A stretch of 64,000 nucleotides of DNA from an uncultured candidatus Porisulfidus sp. (GTDB lineage Bacteria; Pseudomonadota; Gammaproteobacteria; Poriferisulfidales; Poriferisulfidaceae), in NCBI GenBank assembly GCA_958431155.1, contig OY288106.1:843161-907160 (forward strand). The letters are read 5' to 3'. Position numbers and translations under genes: made by a program. Below are positions 16,337 to 26,706 of this stretch, in pieces; within the stretch, counting starts at the first letter, position 1; every line of letters begins with the position of its first letter. The notes below the pieces were generated by a model. That model had not been told where the DNA came from and searched no databases. It saw nothing but the letters and a program-made list of their open reading frames with translations.

Positions 16337-18571
16337 ATGCGGATTCGGCCGCTCCTGAACTCGATTCTCGGAAAGCTCGCCGCACCGTGGGTGCAGTTGT
16401 ACCGGAATGTTCGCCAAGGTCCAGCCCGATTGCCAGAGGAACTGGTCGAGCAAGGTCCCCGCATTCAAGCAAGCGCCCAATACGGAGGAATGGGCGAACG
16501 CGAACTAGAACTGCGCATGGAGCAAATCGTCGGTGACCGTATTCTCTCCAGCCGCCACAGCGTGCATGAGCCGGCAAAGCAGCTAGCCGCCTTCAACCAC
16601 TTCGAGCAACGCCGCTTCCTGGAATCAGGGCAGGCCTTGGCCGAGAGAGACGTCGAACTGGCGTACCAATTCTTCCATTTCGGGATCCCATCGCTGCGCA
16701 TGATCGACGAGGAGCAGTGGGACGGCTGGCTTGGCCATCTTTGCACCTGCTACGACCGCGTCGGCGTCACCGGCGCCGTGGAAGCCATGCAACAGATGGA
16801 AAGTTATTTGCAGAAAGTGCTCGGCGGTGCCCGCAGCGTCCGGTTGAACGATGTGGACCGGCTCATCGAGTCGCTGCTGGTTGGCTTCGGCGGGCGCACC
16901 CTGAAAGTCGAATCCGCGGCCGAACCGTACACCGACACGGAGACCGTCTACCTGCCCGACCTGACGGAGATCTGCGGCACCCGCGAGGAAAACTTCGACC
17001 TGCTCAAGGCCACCGCCGCGCACTTGTGGGCACAGACCCGCTACGGAACGTACCGGGCTCCCGCCGGCGCCTTCTCAGGCTATTCGGACCGCGCCCGCGC
17101 GCGCCGGTATTTCCATGCACTGGAAATGCTCCGCCTGGATGCCCGGATCCGGCACGACATGCCCGGCATCGGCCGCATCCTCAAGCGCCACAATCCGCCC
17201 GATGCATGGAAAGGCCTGCCTGACGAATGGACGGCCGCCATCGAGGAGATCTCGGACTCTCAGGCCGCGGTGGAAGACTCCCTGCGCCTGCTCGAAACGC
17301 TTTATCCCACAGCAGTGACACTCCCCGAAGTCTCGTACCAAGGCGTGCTTCGCCCTGAACTCGCAGCCGATATCCTGGTAAAACGGGCGGATGAGGAACG
17401 GCATCAGTTAGGAAGGGCCCTGCTCGACATGAAACAGGAACTGTCTCCCTTCCAGTCCGAGAACGAACAGAGCAAGCGCTTCACCGTGCGCAAGGAAACG
17501 GACCAGGTGGCCGACGAATTCGCGTTCTCCCTGGAGTTCGGCAACGAAGCCGTCACGCCTCCGGCAGATGTCCAGCAACTGCTGGAATCCATCATCCAGG
17601 ATCTCGGGGAGATCCCCGACGAATATCTCGAGCCGGCCGACGCGGGCGCCTATGCCCCGGCCGCGGAAGAGCAGGAGGACATCCAGCCCGCAGCGGGAGA
17701 CGCCCATTACGTCTACCCGGAATGGGATCACTCCCGTCAGAAATACCGAACCGACTGGTGCCAGTTGTACGAACGCCCGATCACGGGCTCCAGCGAACAA
17801 TTCGCGCTGGATACGCTGGACCGGTACCGTCGCCTGCTCGCCGGGCTCCGCCGCACGTTCGAGGCCCTGCGCGACGAGGAGAAGCGCGTCCGTCGGGAGT
17901 TGCACGGCGACGAAGTGGACCTGGACAGTTTCATCAACGCCTACAGCGACTATGTCGACGGCTCGGAGCTGGACGAGCGGCTGTTCACCCGGAGGAAGAA
18001 ACTGGACCGCGACATCGCCGTGATGTTCCTGATCGACATGAGCGGGTCCACCTCCGGCTGGATCAACGATTTGGTGCGCGAGGCGCTGGTCCTGTTGTGC
18101 GGCGCATTGGAAGCCCTGGGCGACCGGTACGCGATCTACGGATTCTCCGGACGCACCCACCGCAACTGCGAGTTGTACCCGATCAAGGGTCTGGACGAAC
18201 CCTACGGCGGCGACGTGCGCCGCCGCATCAGCGGCATCACGCCCCGGGACTACACCCGCATGGGCGTCATGATCCGCCACCTCACGAAACTGTTGAAGGA
18301 CACGGAAGCCCGTACCCGCCTGCTGATCACGCTGTCCGACGGCAAGCCGGACGACCAGGACGGCTACCGGGGCACCTACGGCATCGAGGACACGCGCCAA
18401 GCGTTGAACGAGGCCCGGCATTTGGGAATCCACCCATATTGCATTACCATAGACAAAGAAGGCATGGGGTACCTTCCGCACATGTACGGAGCCTCCAACT
18501 TCGCCGTGGTCAGCCACATCGAAAAACTCCCAACCAAGGTATCCGACATCTACCGCCGCATCACTCTATGA
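16337..18571 (+). CDS. VWA domain protein of the NorD/CbbO type
   Basis: A 744-residue protein with a long helical N-terminal part and a C-terminal von Willebrand factor A domain starting near residue 560. The MIDAS metal site is complete: DMSGS with Asp567, a Thr in TPRDYTRMG and Asp in LSDGKPDD. NorD and CbbO proteins work with MoxR-type AAA+ ATPases (NorQ, CbbQ) to activate metalloenzymes such as nitric oxide reductase or RuBisCO. No such ATPase, no norCB and no cbb genes are visible near it, so its client is unknown. It lies 34 bp after mutS and overlaps a lipoprotein gene by 4 bp (ATGA), which suggests co-translation. Confidence 0.8.
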   Translation: MRIRPLLNSILGKLAAPWVQLYRNVRQGPARLPEELVEQGPRIQASAQYGGMGERELELRMEQIVGDRILSSRHSVHEPAKQLAAFNHFEQRRFLESGQALAERDVELAYQFFHFGIPSLRMIDEEQWDGWLGHLCTCYDRVGVTGAVEAMQQMESYLQKVLGGARSVRLNDVDRLIESLLVGFGGRTLKVESAAEPYTDTETVYLPDLTEICGTREENFDLLKATAAHLWAQTRYGTYRAPAGAFSGYSDRARARRYFHALEMLRLDARIRHDMPGIGRILKRHNPPDAWKGLPDEWTAAIEEISDSQAAVEDSLRLLETLYPTAVTLPEVSYQGVLRPELAADILVKRADEERHQLGRALLDMKQELSPFQSENEQSKRFTVRKETDQVADEFAFSLEFGNEAVTPPADVQQLLESIIQDLGEIPDEYLEPADAGAYAPAAEEQEDIQPAAGDAHYVYPEWDHSRQKYRTDWCQLYERPITGSSEQFALDTLDRYRRLLAGLRRTFEALRDEEKRVRRELHGDEVDLDSFINAYSDYVDGSELDERLFTRRKKLDRDIAVMFLIDMSGSTSGWINDLVREALVLLCGALEALGDRYAIYGFSGRTHRNCELYPIKGLDEPYGGDVRRRISGITPRDYTRMGVMIRHLTKLLKDTEARTRLLITLSDGKPDDQDGYRGTYGIEDTRQALNEARHLGIHPYCITIDKEGMGYLPHMYGASNFAVVSHIEKLPTKVSDIYRRITL

Positions 18572-19305
18572 ACACTATTCGCCCTTATGGAATCCGCATC
18601 GGCTTGGCGCTGACGCTGTCGCTGGCGCTGATCGGCTGCAAAAACGATTTCTTCAGCACTCAGGACATCCCCGAGGAGGTCAAGGGAATCGCCAAGACCA
18701 GCGTGGACTACGCCCTGGACGCACACCTGAACGCCACCACCGGGGGGCTTGAGGCATTAATGCGAGAGTTGTACCGCCTGAACCCCGAGGAACTGGCGAA
18801 AATGCCGGATGCCACGGTCGACGAGCGGGTGGCCCTGGTATTGCCGGACCGCACTTATGACGAGTTGCGCTTCGGGGAATTGAACAGCCACCGCGGTACC
18901 GAGGCGATGCAACTGGCGTTCGAGCCCCGCTTTATCGGGGACCGGGTGTTCGCCCTGATGGTGGGTATCGTCAGCCAGATGCGGATCGCATACAACGACA
19001 AGTTGGAGTTTTTCGCCCTGAACCGGCTGGACTCCGAGAATCTTGAGAATTTTGCCAACAACCTGGAAATCGTCCGCGTAAGCCTCAAGCACCGGACCGC
19101 GCCGGACGGTACACCGCTGCTGCGCCATGAGGGCGAAGTGCGGGTTCAGGAATCGGGCCTGCCCGAACCCACCGCCGAACAGATCTTGGACCAAGTTGTC
19201 GGGCACCAGCGGGTGCTGGTGAGCATCGCGGATGGATGGCGGGACCGCGCCCACCAGGCCGCCGTGCGCACGATGGGCGCGATCATCATGCTGCCCATCC
19301 CCTGA
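18568..19305 (+). CDS. Predicted lipoprotein of unknown function
   Basis: A 245-residue protein with an N-terminal signal containing a hydrophobic stretch that ends in a lipobox (LALIGC, Cys about residue 23), so lipid attachment and an envelope location are likely. The Asn and Asp after the lipidated Cys give no clear sorting call. The remainder is soluble and mixed alpha/beta, with no motif I recognise. The ATG overlaps the stop of the VWA gene by 4 bp, which links it to that gene rather than to arsC downstream. Conservation of this pair elsewhere would be needed to suggest a role. Confidence 0.7.
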   Translation: MNTIRPYGIRIGLALTLSLALIGCKNDFFSTQDIPEEVKGIAKTSVDYALDAHLNATTGGLEALMRELYRLNPEELAKMPDATVDERVALVLPDRTYDELRFGELNSHRGTEAMQLAFEPRFIGDRVFALMVGIVSQMRIAYNDKLEFFALNRLDSENLENFANNLEIVRVSLKHRTAPDGTPLLRHEGEVRVQESGLPEPTAEQILDQVVGHQRVLVSIADGWRDRAHQAAVRTMGAIIMLPIP

Positions 19306-19316
19306 ACCCCCGGCGC

Positions 19317-20275
<959 letters not shown>

Positions 20276-20278
20276 AAC

Positions 20279-20986
20279 TCAGGCCCTGCCCTCCGAAGTC
20301 GGGGGCTGATCCAACACCTCGCGCACGAACGGCACGGTAATCCGGCGTTGCTGGCTGAGCGATGCCTGCTCCAGCCGATCCAACACCCGACACAGCTGGC
20401 CCAGGCCACGCACCACGTGACGCTGCATGTAGCGCACCGCATCCTCGGGCAGCTCATAGCCCTGGCTGCGCGCACGGCGGCGCAACGCCTCGGTTTGTTC
20501 GTCATCATCCAAGGGCTGCAGCGGGAACGATACGGCGCCGCGAAGCCGGGATTGCAGGTCGGGCAGTTTCACTGGCACGCTTGCCGCGGACCGGCGCGCC
20601 GCCATCAGCAGGCTGGCCCCATGATCCACCGTCTGGTTGACTAGGCCGAACAGGCGTTGTTCCCAGTCTTCTTGTTCCAGCACGGCATCAATGTCGTCCA
20701 GGCAAACCCACATGCATTGCTCCAGACCGTCCAAAGCCTCCGGGCCCAATTCCCGCATCTGCTTCAGCGGCAGGTAGGCCGCGGACTGGTCCCGGGCTTT
20801 CGCCTGGTGGCAGACCGCCTGCAGCAGGTGCGTCTTTCCGCTGTCCTCCGAGCCGTGCAGCCACAGGGATCCCCCTTCCTGCGGCAGGGACTCCAGCACT
20901 TCCAGAATTCCTGGATTGCCGGTTGCGCAAAAATTAGCGAAGGTATGTCGCGGGTTGCTACCGAGAGGCAGAATCAGCTGACTCAT
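20279..20986 (-). CDS. hda: DnaA regulatory inactivator Hda
   Basis: Hda is a DnaA paralogue that, with the DNA-loaded beta clamp, stimulates ATP hydrolysis by DnaA and so prevents re-initiation. The 235-residue protein has an N-terminal clamp-binding segment (QLILPLG) followed by an AAA+ domain with Walker A GSEDSGKTHLL and Walker B VCLDDIDAV. The ATG at 20986 starts exactly at the clamp-binding peptide and overlaps the stop of the upstream phosphatidyltransferase gene (ATGA). Residues encoded further upstream in the same frame do not fit the family. Confidence 0.93.
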   Translation of the reverse strand: MSQLILPLGSNPRHTFANFCATGNPGILEVLESLPQEGGSLWLHGSEDSGKTHLLQAVCHQAKARDQSAAYLPLKQMRELGPEALDGLEQCMWVCLDDIDAVLEQEDWEQRLFGLVNQTVDHGASLLMAARRSAASVPVKLPDLQSRLRGAVSFPLQPLDDDEQTEALRRRARSQGYELPEDAVRYMQRHVVRGLGQLCRVLDRLEQASLSQQRRITVPFVREVLDQPPTSEGRA

Positions 20987-21534
20987 CGCGAGGCGTCTCC
21001 GGGATCTGCCAGCAGCCCACCCCAGACCAGCATGTATCCGATTCCACTGACAACCGTGGCGGTCACGGTCGCCCACAGCAGTACATCAAGCACCGGAGGG
21101 GGCAGCATGACAAGCTGATTTCCCATGAAGGAGAACACCGTGACGATTTGTATGAAGGTATTAATCTTTCCGACTTTAAGAACCGCGGTCTTCCGGCCAG
21201 GATGGAGCAGGTAATTCAGCAGGGTCCCTCCGACGACGAGAACGTCGCGCCCCACCACCAGCATCACCAACCAAAGCGGCAGCAGTTCCAAGTGCCCCAG
21301 CATCACAAAGGCGGCAATCAGCATCACCTTGTCCGCGAGCGGGTCCAGTCCGGCTCCCAATGCGCTCGTAGCATTCAAGCGGCGAGCCAGGAAGCCGTCC
21401 ATGGCGTCCGAGACACCCATCACGATGAACAGGATCAGTGCCAGGCCAAACTGCTGCTCCAGCAACAGCATGGCGAACGCCGGCACCAGAAGCAGGCGCA
21501 GGACGCTGATCAGATTGGGAATATGTTGAACCAT
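20983..21534 (-). CDS. CDP-alcohol phosphatidyltransferase, PgsA-like
   Basis: A 183-residue integral membrane enzyme that transfers a phosphatidyl group from CDP-diacylglycerol to an alcohol, probably glycerol-3-phosphate. The catalytic signature is complete: DAMDGFLARRLN followed by LGAGLDPLADK, giving D-x2-DG-x2-AR-x8-9-G-x3-D-x3-D. Four to six hydrophobic segments follow. The ATG at 21534 begins MVQHIPNLISVLR, the normal N-terminus. Its position between divergent purM and hda is common in Gammaproteobacteria, where this copy is often a second phosphatidyltransferase. The exact alcohol acceptor is not certain. Confidence 0.85.
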   Translation of the reverse strand: MVQHIPNLISVLRLLLVPAFAMLLLEQQFGLALILFIVMGVSDAMDGFLARRLNATSALGAGLDPLADKVMLIAAFVMLGHLELLPLWLVMLVVGRDVLVVGGTLLNYLLHPGRKTAVLKVGKINTFIQIVTVFSFMGNQLVMLPPPVLDVLLWATVTATVVSGIGYMLVWGGLLADPGDASR

Positions 21535-21584
21535 GAGGGTTTCCGGCCAACATTTTATATCCAGGGGTAAAATGACGGCGCATA

Positions 21585-22625
21585 TTGAGCGGTCCCGTGC
21601 CACAAAAAGAATCTTCCGCTTCTGCTTACCGGAAGGCCGGGGTCGACATTGACGCCGGCAACCGCTTGGTAAAGCGCCTCGCGCCGCTCACGCGGCAGAC
21701 TTTCAACGAACAGGTCCTGGGCGGTCTCGGCGGATTCGGCGGGCTCTACCAGTTGCCGCAAGACTGCGCGCAGCCCGTTCTCGTTTGCGGAACGGACGGA
21801 GTCGGCACCAAACTGCGCCTGGCCCAGAGGCTCCAGCGGCACGAGACCATCGGCATCGACCTGGTGGCCATGTGCGCCAACGATATCCTGACGCACGGCG
21901 CGCGCGCCTTACTGTTTTTGGACTATTACGCCTGCGGGACGCTAAGCGTGGAGGAGGCGGAAGAGGTGGTTCGCGGAATTGCGGCGGGGTGCCAGCAGGC
22001 CGGCTGCGTGTTGCTCGGCGGAGAAACGGCTGAAATGCCCGGGCTCTATTGCCCGGGCGACTACGACATTGCTGGATTCTGCGTTGGCCTCGTAGACCGC
22101 GACCGGCTGCTCCCCCGGTCGGGCATCCAGGCGGGAGATGTTCTGGTCGGCATGAACTCAAGCGGCGTGCACGCCAACGGCTTCTCTCTCGTCAACAGCC
22201 TGCTGGATGCGACTCCGGAGGATCCGGCGCGGATGGATGCGCTGCTGCAACCCACCACGATCTACGAGCCGCACCTGAGGGAAGCCATCGATTCCGGGAA
22301 GGTCCTAGCGCTGGCCCACATCACGGGCGGCGGCCTCACCGAAAACATCCCGCGCGTCCTGCCGGAAGGCCTGTCCGCGCAAATCGATCCCGAAAGCTGG
22401 GAGCGCCCGGAACTGTTCGACTGGATCCAGTCGCAAGGAAACGTTGACGAAGAGGAGATGCGACGCATCTTCAACTGCGGGATCGGCATGGTCGCGCTGA
22501 CCCGCGCGAAAGACGCGGAAACCCTAACCCAAGGCATCCAATCGACGGGTTTGGACACCCGGATTATCGGCGAAATTGTTGCCCGGGAGGGCTCTCCCGA
22601 AACGATATATACTACCTGCTCATGA
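21585..22625 (+). CDS. purM: Phosphoribosylformylglycinamidine cyclo-ligase
   Basis: PurM closes the imidazole ring to make aminoimidazole ribotide, the fifth step of purine synthesis. The protein of about 346 residues has AYRKAGVDIDAGNRLV at the N-terminus, VCGTDGVGTKL, LLGGETAEMPG and the HITGGGLTENIPR motif. No ATG is suitable; translation begins either at the TTG at 21585 or at the GTG at 21597. The stop overlaps the purN start by 4 bp. The pair is divergent from the phosphatidyltransferase gene, with about 50 bp for both promoters. Confidence 0.95.
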   Translation: MSGPVPQKESSASAYRKAGVDIDAGNRLVKRLAPLTRQTFNEQVLGGLGGFGGLYQLPQDCAQPVLVCGTDGVGTKLRLAQRLQRHETIGIDLVAMCANDILTHGARALLFLDYYACGTLSVEEAEEVVRGIAAGCQQAGCVLLGGETAEMPGLYCPGDYDIAGFCVGLVDRDRLLPRSGIQAGDVLVGMNSSGVHANGFSLVNSLLDATPEDPARMDALLQPTTIYEPHLREAIDSGKVLALAHITGGGLTENIPRVLPEGLSAQIDPESWERPELFDWIQSQGNVDEEEMRRIFNCGIGMVALTRAKDAETLTQGIQSTGLDTRIIGEIVAREGSPETIYTTCS

Positions 22626-23257
22626 TTCCGATGGCGATTCTGTTCTCGGGCGAGGGAACTAACTTACAAGCTTTGATCGATGCGGTGCATCAGCGCCGCA
22701 TCTATGCCGAAATTCGCTGCGTTATCAGCAACAAACTGCAGGCTCACGGGTTGGATCGCGCCCGGGCAGCCGAGATCGAGACACTGGTCATCGGCGACAC
22801 CGACCGGGTTGCCCGGGAAGAAAAAACGCTTGCGGCCCTGCAGGAGCGCGGTGTCGAATTGGTCTGCCTGGCCGGCTACATGCGCATCCTGTCCGAAATC
22901 ATGGTTGCCCCCTATCACGGGCGCATCCTCAATATCCACCCCTCCCTTCTCCCGGACTACCGCGGTTCGAATACTCATCGCCGAGTGCTGGAAGCCGGCG
23001 AAAAACACCATGGGTGCAGCGTACACTTCGTGACCGTGGAACTGGACGAGGGCCCTCTGATCATCCAGGCGAGCGTGCCCGTCCATCCAGACGATACCGA
23101 AAGGGCCTTGGCCCTCCGCGTGTTGGAACAGGAACACCTGATTTTGCCTCTGGCGGTCCAGTGGTATTGCGATGGCCTCCTGCACATGGAAGACGGTGTC
23201 GCCTACCTTCGCGGGGAACGGCTCGACAAACCGTTAATTTATGAGGCGGGTCCTTAG
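22622..23257 (+). CDS. purN: Phosphoribosylglycinamide formyltransferase
   Basis: PurN transfers the formyl group of 10-formyl-tetrahydrofolate to glycinamide ribotide. The 211-residue protein contains the substrate loop SGEGTNLQ, the catalytic NIHPSLLPDYRG with Asn and His, and VELDEGPLI with the catalytic Asp. Family members usually have SGNGSNLQ at the first site, so Glu and Thr here are a mild variation. The gene overlaps purM by 4 bp and the DUF3108 gene by 17 bp. Confidence 0.95.
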   Translation: MIPMAILFSGEGTNLQALIDAVHQRRIYAEIRCVISNKLQAHGLDRARAAEIETLVIGDTDRVAREEKTLAALQERGVELVCLAGYMRILSEIMVAPYHGRILNIHPSLLPDYRGSNTHRRVLEAGEKHHGCSVHFVTVELDEGPLIIQASVPVHPDDTERALALRVLEQEHLILPLAVQWYCDGLLHMEDGVAYLRGERLDKPLIYEAGP

Positions 23258-23951
23258 CCTCTTCGGCTTTCTCCTCTTCGGCTTTTCCTCCGCCGCCGCG
23301 GACACCACCCAAGCCACCTACGACCTGTACTACAAAGGCGCGCAGACGGGAACCGTCACCGTCACCCTCACCCGCGAAACCGTCCACACTTATTACAAGG
23401 CCATCGCGAAGCCGAACTGGCTGGCCCGCCTGTTCGGGCAGGGCACCATCATCGAGCGCGGCACCATGACCAGCAAAAACCTGCAACCACAGGAATATTT
23501 CTACCACGACTCCGGCCGCAATCACCACTACAAATACGTCTACGACTGGTCCCACGACCAAGTGCTCGTCACGACCCACGAGGGAGAATCCACGGAACCG
23601 CTCGGAGACGGCACGCTGGACCCGGCTGCCATGGCCGTGCGCCTGCTCCACGATCTGCCCGACCCTTCTCCCAACTACAGCGTCCTCTCCAAAGGCCTGC
23701 TGAAGGTGTATCGCTTCGAGATTCCGCTGTTGGAACCCCTCGAAGTGCTGGGTCAAAAGCGGCTGGTCTGGAAGGTGGTCCGCGTCCGCGGAAATGCCAC
23801 GGACTCGCGTATCGTCACCTGGCACGACCCCAAGCGCAACCAATGGATGGTCCGCACCGTGCGCATGGAGGGTGGCAAAGAGAAGATCCGGCTCGAACTG
23901 ACCGGCGTGAACCGGTCAGACGCCGGCGATTTGCATCCGATCGACCAGTAA
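23241..23951 (+). CDS. DUF3108 domain protein, secreted
   Basis: A 236-residue protein with a clear N-terminal signal peptide (LFGFLLFGFSSAAA). The mature part matches the DUF3108 pattern: a YDLYYKGAQTG start, repeated beta strands and the ERGTMTSKNLQPQEY segment. DUF3108 proteins commonly follow purN in Gammaproteobacteria; their function is unknown, and a periplasmic or envelope location is expected. The start lies inside the end of purN. The 3' end overlaps the 3' end of pmbA on the opposite strand by 36 bp. Confidence 0.85.
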   Translation: MRRVLSLFGFLLFGFSSAAADTTQATYDLYYKGAQTGTVTVTLTRETVHTYYKAIAKPNWLARLFGQGTIIERGTMTSKNLQPQEYFYHDSGRNHHYKYVYDWSHDQVLVTTHEGESTEPLGDGTLDPAAMAVRLLHDLPDPSPNYSVLSKGLLKVYRFEIPLLEPLEVLGQKRLVWKVVRVRGNATDSRIVTWHDPKRNQWMVRTVRMEGGKEKIRLELTGVNRSDAGDLHPIDQ

Positions 23952-25256
23952 CGCCCCGGTCTGGAGGGAACCGCGGCGGTCCTGCTCCGCCCCGACCGCG
24001 ACAATGCCGCGGTACATGTCCGGCAAGGACCCGGCAATGGTGATCTCGTGCACGGGATGTACCACCGCGCCGTCTTCGACCCAGAACCCCGCCGCGCCCC
24101 GGGAGTAATCGCCGGTCACCTGGTTGACGCCCTGCCCCATCAGTTCCGTCACCACCAGCCCTCGCCCGAGGCGCTGGAGCAACTCTTCCCACGACAGTGT
24201 CGGCGCCTGGGTCTCCAGAGAGAGGTTCCGGACCCCGCCGGCGTTACCGGTGGAGGCCAGGCCGAGTCTGCGGGCGGAATAACTGCCCAAGAACCACCCG
24301 CGCAGGATGCCGCCGTCCACCACGACCCGTTCCTGAGTTTCCACCCCTTCTGCATCGAACGGCGCACTGGCCACGCCCCCGACTTCGCGCGGGCGTTCGA
24401 TCAGGCGGATGTCCTCGGCCCAGACCTGCTCGTCCTTTCGACCAAGCAGGAAAGACGCCTCGTGATATAGCGCCCGACCGCTGGCCGCTCCAACGAAGTG
24501 CCCGAGCAACGAGCGGGCGACGGGTGCTTCGAACAACACCGGGGCAATGCAACTCGCAAGCGGGCGGGCACCCAGGCGGCGCACGGTCCGTTCCGCCGCA
24601 ATGCGCCCCACCGTTTCGGGATCCTGAACCTTGCGCCAGTTGCAGTGGGTACTGTGCCAGTAGTCCCGCTCCTGAGCGCCATTCCCGTCTGCCGCCACCA
24701 CGCAGCAACTGAGATCGGAACTGCTGCGCCTGTAGGCCCCCGTGAAGCCCAGGCTGTTGCCGAGCACCCGGATCCCATCGTAGCGGCGGACTTCCGCGCC
24801 TTCCGAATTGACGATACGTGAATCGGTACGTGCGGCATCCTCGCACTCAAGCGCCAATCGGGTGGCTTCGTCGCTGTCGATGTCCCAGGGATGGTGGAGA
24901 TCCAGTTCCGGATACTCGAAGGCCAGCCGTTCTTCATCCGGCAGGCCGTGGCAGGGATCTTCCTCGGTGCTGCGGGCGATCTGGCAGGCCGCCTCGACCG
25001 TACGGGCGACCGAATCCTCGCGCAGGTCCGTGCTGGAGGCGGTACCGCGCCGTTGTCCGAAGTAGGCAGTTATCGACAGGCCCTGGTCCTGCTCGCGCTC
25101 CACGGTCTCCAGTTCGCCCAACCGCACTGCGACCGTCAGTCCTTCGCCGCGTTCCAGCGAAATCGCTGCTGCGGTGGCGCCTTGTTGCCGGGCCTGGTCC
25201 AATGCTTGCTGAACACACGCGCGCAGGTCCTGCGCCGGGGCGGATTCAGCCGCCAT
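23916..25256 (-). CDS. pmbA: Metalloprotease subunit PmbA (TldE)
   Basis: PmbA/TldE forms a heterodimer with TldD that trims peptides such as microcin B17 precursor and degrades antitoxin CcdA. The 446-residue length and motifs, including EDPCHGLPDE and the C-terminal TGDYSRGAAGFWVEDG, match the family. As is usual for this subunit, the zinc-binding HExxxH of TldD is absent. The start overlaps the tldD stop by 11 bp, so the two subunits are probably translated together. In a genome with several toxin-antitoxin modules the protease may matter for antitoxin turnover, which is only an inference. Confidence 0.93.
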   Translation of the reverse strand: MAAESAPAQDLRACVQQALDQARQQGATAAAISLERGEGLTVAVRLGELETVEREQDQGLSITAYFGQRRGTASSTDLREDSVARTVEAACQIARSTEEDPCHGLPDEERLAFEYPELDLHHPWDIDSDEATRLALECEDAARTDSRIVNSEGAEVRRYDGIRVLGNSLGFTGAYRRSSSDLSCCVVAADGNGAQERDYWHSTHCNWRKVQDPETVGRIAAERTVRRLGARPLASCIAPVLFEAPVARSLLGHFVGAASGRALYHEASFLLGRKDEQVWAEDIRLIERPREVGGVASAPFDAEGVETQERVVVDGGILRGWFLGSYSARRLGLASTGNAGGVRNLSLETQAPTLSWEELLQRLGRGLVVTELMGQGVNQVTGDYSRGAAGFWVEDGAVVHPVHEITIAGSLPDMYRGIVAVGAEQDRRGSLQTGALLVDRMQIAGV

Positions 25257-26706
25257 CCATCCGGGTCCCCCCGACCGTCAGTTCATCGACCCGCAGCGTC
25301 GGCTGGCCCACGCCCACCGGCACCTGCTGGCCGTCCTTGCCGCACGTGCCCACCCCCTCGTCGAGTTCCAGGTCATCGCCCACCATGCTGACGCGCCGCA
25401 ATACGCTGGGACCGTCCCCGATCAGGGTCGCCCCCTTCACCGGATGGGCAATCTTTCCGTTTTTGATCAGGTAGGCTTCCGAGGCGGAGAATACGAACTT
25501 GCCGGACGTGATGTCGACTTGCCCGCCATTGAACCCGACCGCGTACAGTCCATGGTCGACCGACGCCAGGATCTCTTCCGGCGAGTGGGTGCCCGCCTGC
25601 ATGTAGGTGTTGGTCATGCGCGGCATTGGTTGGTGCGCGTAGGACTCCCGGCGACCGTTGCCGGTCGACTCGGTCTTGCACAGCCGCGCGTTGAGCCGAT
25701 CGTAGAGGAAGCCGCGCAGGATGCCGCCCTCGATCAATACCGTGTTCTGGGTCGGGGTGCCTTCGTCATCCATGCGCAAGGAGCCGCGACGATCCGGCAG
25801 GGTGCCATTATCCACCACGGTGACCTCGGGACTGGCCACGCGCTGGCCCATCAGGTGAGTGAATGCCGAAGTGCCCTTGCGGATCGCATCGCCTTCGAGC
25901 CCGTGCCCGATGGCCTCGTGCAACAGTACGCCGGGCCAGCCATGGCCAAGCACCACGGTCATGGCGCCGGCCGGCGCGTCCTGGGATTCCAGGTTGAGCA
26001 GCGCCACGCGCACTGCTTCCTTCGCAAAACGGGCCGGTGCGCCAACATCCAGCAGCCGACTGTAACCATAACGCCCGCCGCCGCCATATCCGCCGACTTC
26101 GCGTCGCCCGTCCCGCTCGGCGATGACGCTGACGCTGAGACGCACCAGCGGGCGGATATCGGCCTGGTACACGCCTTCCGTCGAGGCGACCAGGATCACC
26201 TCGTAGGTGGAGGCCAGGGTCGCCGTCACTTTCTTGACCTCGCCCGACAGGCTGCGGGCGGTTTCATCCACTTCGCGCAGCAGTGCGATCTTCCGCTCCA
26301 TGTCCAGCTCCTGCAGTGGATTGCCGTAGGCGCAAACGGCGGGGGGCGGAGCCGAGGACGACTGTGGCAGGCGCGCCTGCCGGTCACCGTGCGCGATGGA
26401 GCGCGCGGCCCGGGCCGCTTCCAGCAACTGCTCGGGACTCAGCTCCTCGGAATATGCGAATCCGGTTTTCTCGCCGAGGGCCGCGCGAACGCCAGCCCCC
26501 TGCTCCAGCGTAAACGCCGCGTCCTTGACCACCCCGTCCTCGATCATCAGCGACTCATGCTGCGAATGCTGCAGGTACACGTCCGCATAATCGCAGGCGC
26601 GCGACCAGGCGTGCGAGAGGGTCTGTTCCAGCATCTGCGGCGTCAATTCCCCCGGATCCAGGAGATAGCGCCGGACCGCGCCGTCGGTTACGGGTTCATC
26701 TGGCAT
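25246..26706 (-). CDS. tldD: Metalloprotease subunit TldD
   Basis: TldD is the catalytic, zinc-binding half of the TldD/TldE protease. The 486-residue protein carries the motif HEAIGHGLEGD with His263, Glu264 and His267, and the downstream C-terminal Cys in VGTCGKDGQQ that completes the metal site. The N-terminal part and the YGGGGRYGYS region are conserved. It overlaps the nitrilase gene upstream by 19 bp and pmbA downstream by 11 bp. The order nitrilase-tldD-pmbA is a reduced form of the gammaproteobacterial yhdP-nit-tldD cluster; yhdP itself is not present in this position. Confidence 0.95.
   Translation of the reverse strand: MPDEPVTDGAVRRYLLDPGELTPQMLEQTLSHAWSRACDYADVYLQHSQHESLMIEDGVVKDAAFTLEQGAGVRAALGEKTGFAYSEELSPEQLLEAARAARSIAHGDRQARLPQSSSAPPPAVCAYGNPLQELDMERKIALLREVDETARSLSGEVKKVTATLASTYEVILVASTEGVYQADIRPLVRLSVSVIAERDGRREVGGYGGGGRYGYSRLLDVGAPARFAKEAVRVALLNLESQDAPAGAMTVVLGHGWPGVLLHEAIGHGLEGDAIRKGTSAFTHLMGQRVASPEVTVVDNGTLPDRRGSLRMDDEGTPTQNTVLIEGGILRGFLYDRLNARLCKTESTGNGRRESYAHQPMPRMTNTYMQAGTHSPEEILASVDHGLYAVGFNGGQVDITSGKFVFSASEAYLIKNGKIAHPVKGATLIGDGPSVLRRVSMVGDDLELDEGVGTCGKDGQQVPVGVGQPTLRVDELTVGGTRMDGG

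Noticed and set aside
23916-23951. 36-bp overlap of the DUF3108 and pmbA genes as a sign of wrong annotation
   Set aside because: The genes converge and both C-termini extend naturally into the overlap; short convergent overlaps occur elsewhere in this compact genome (maf/sppA).
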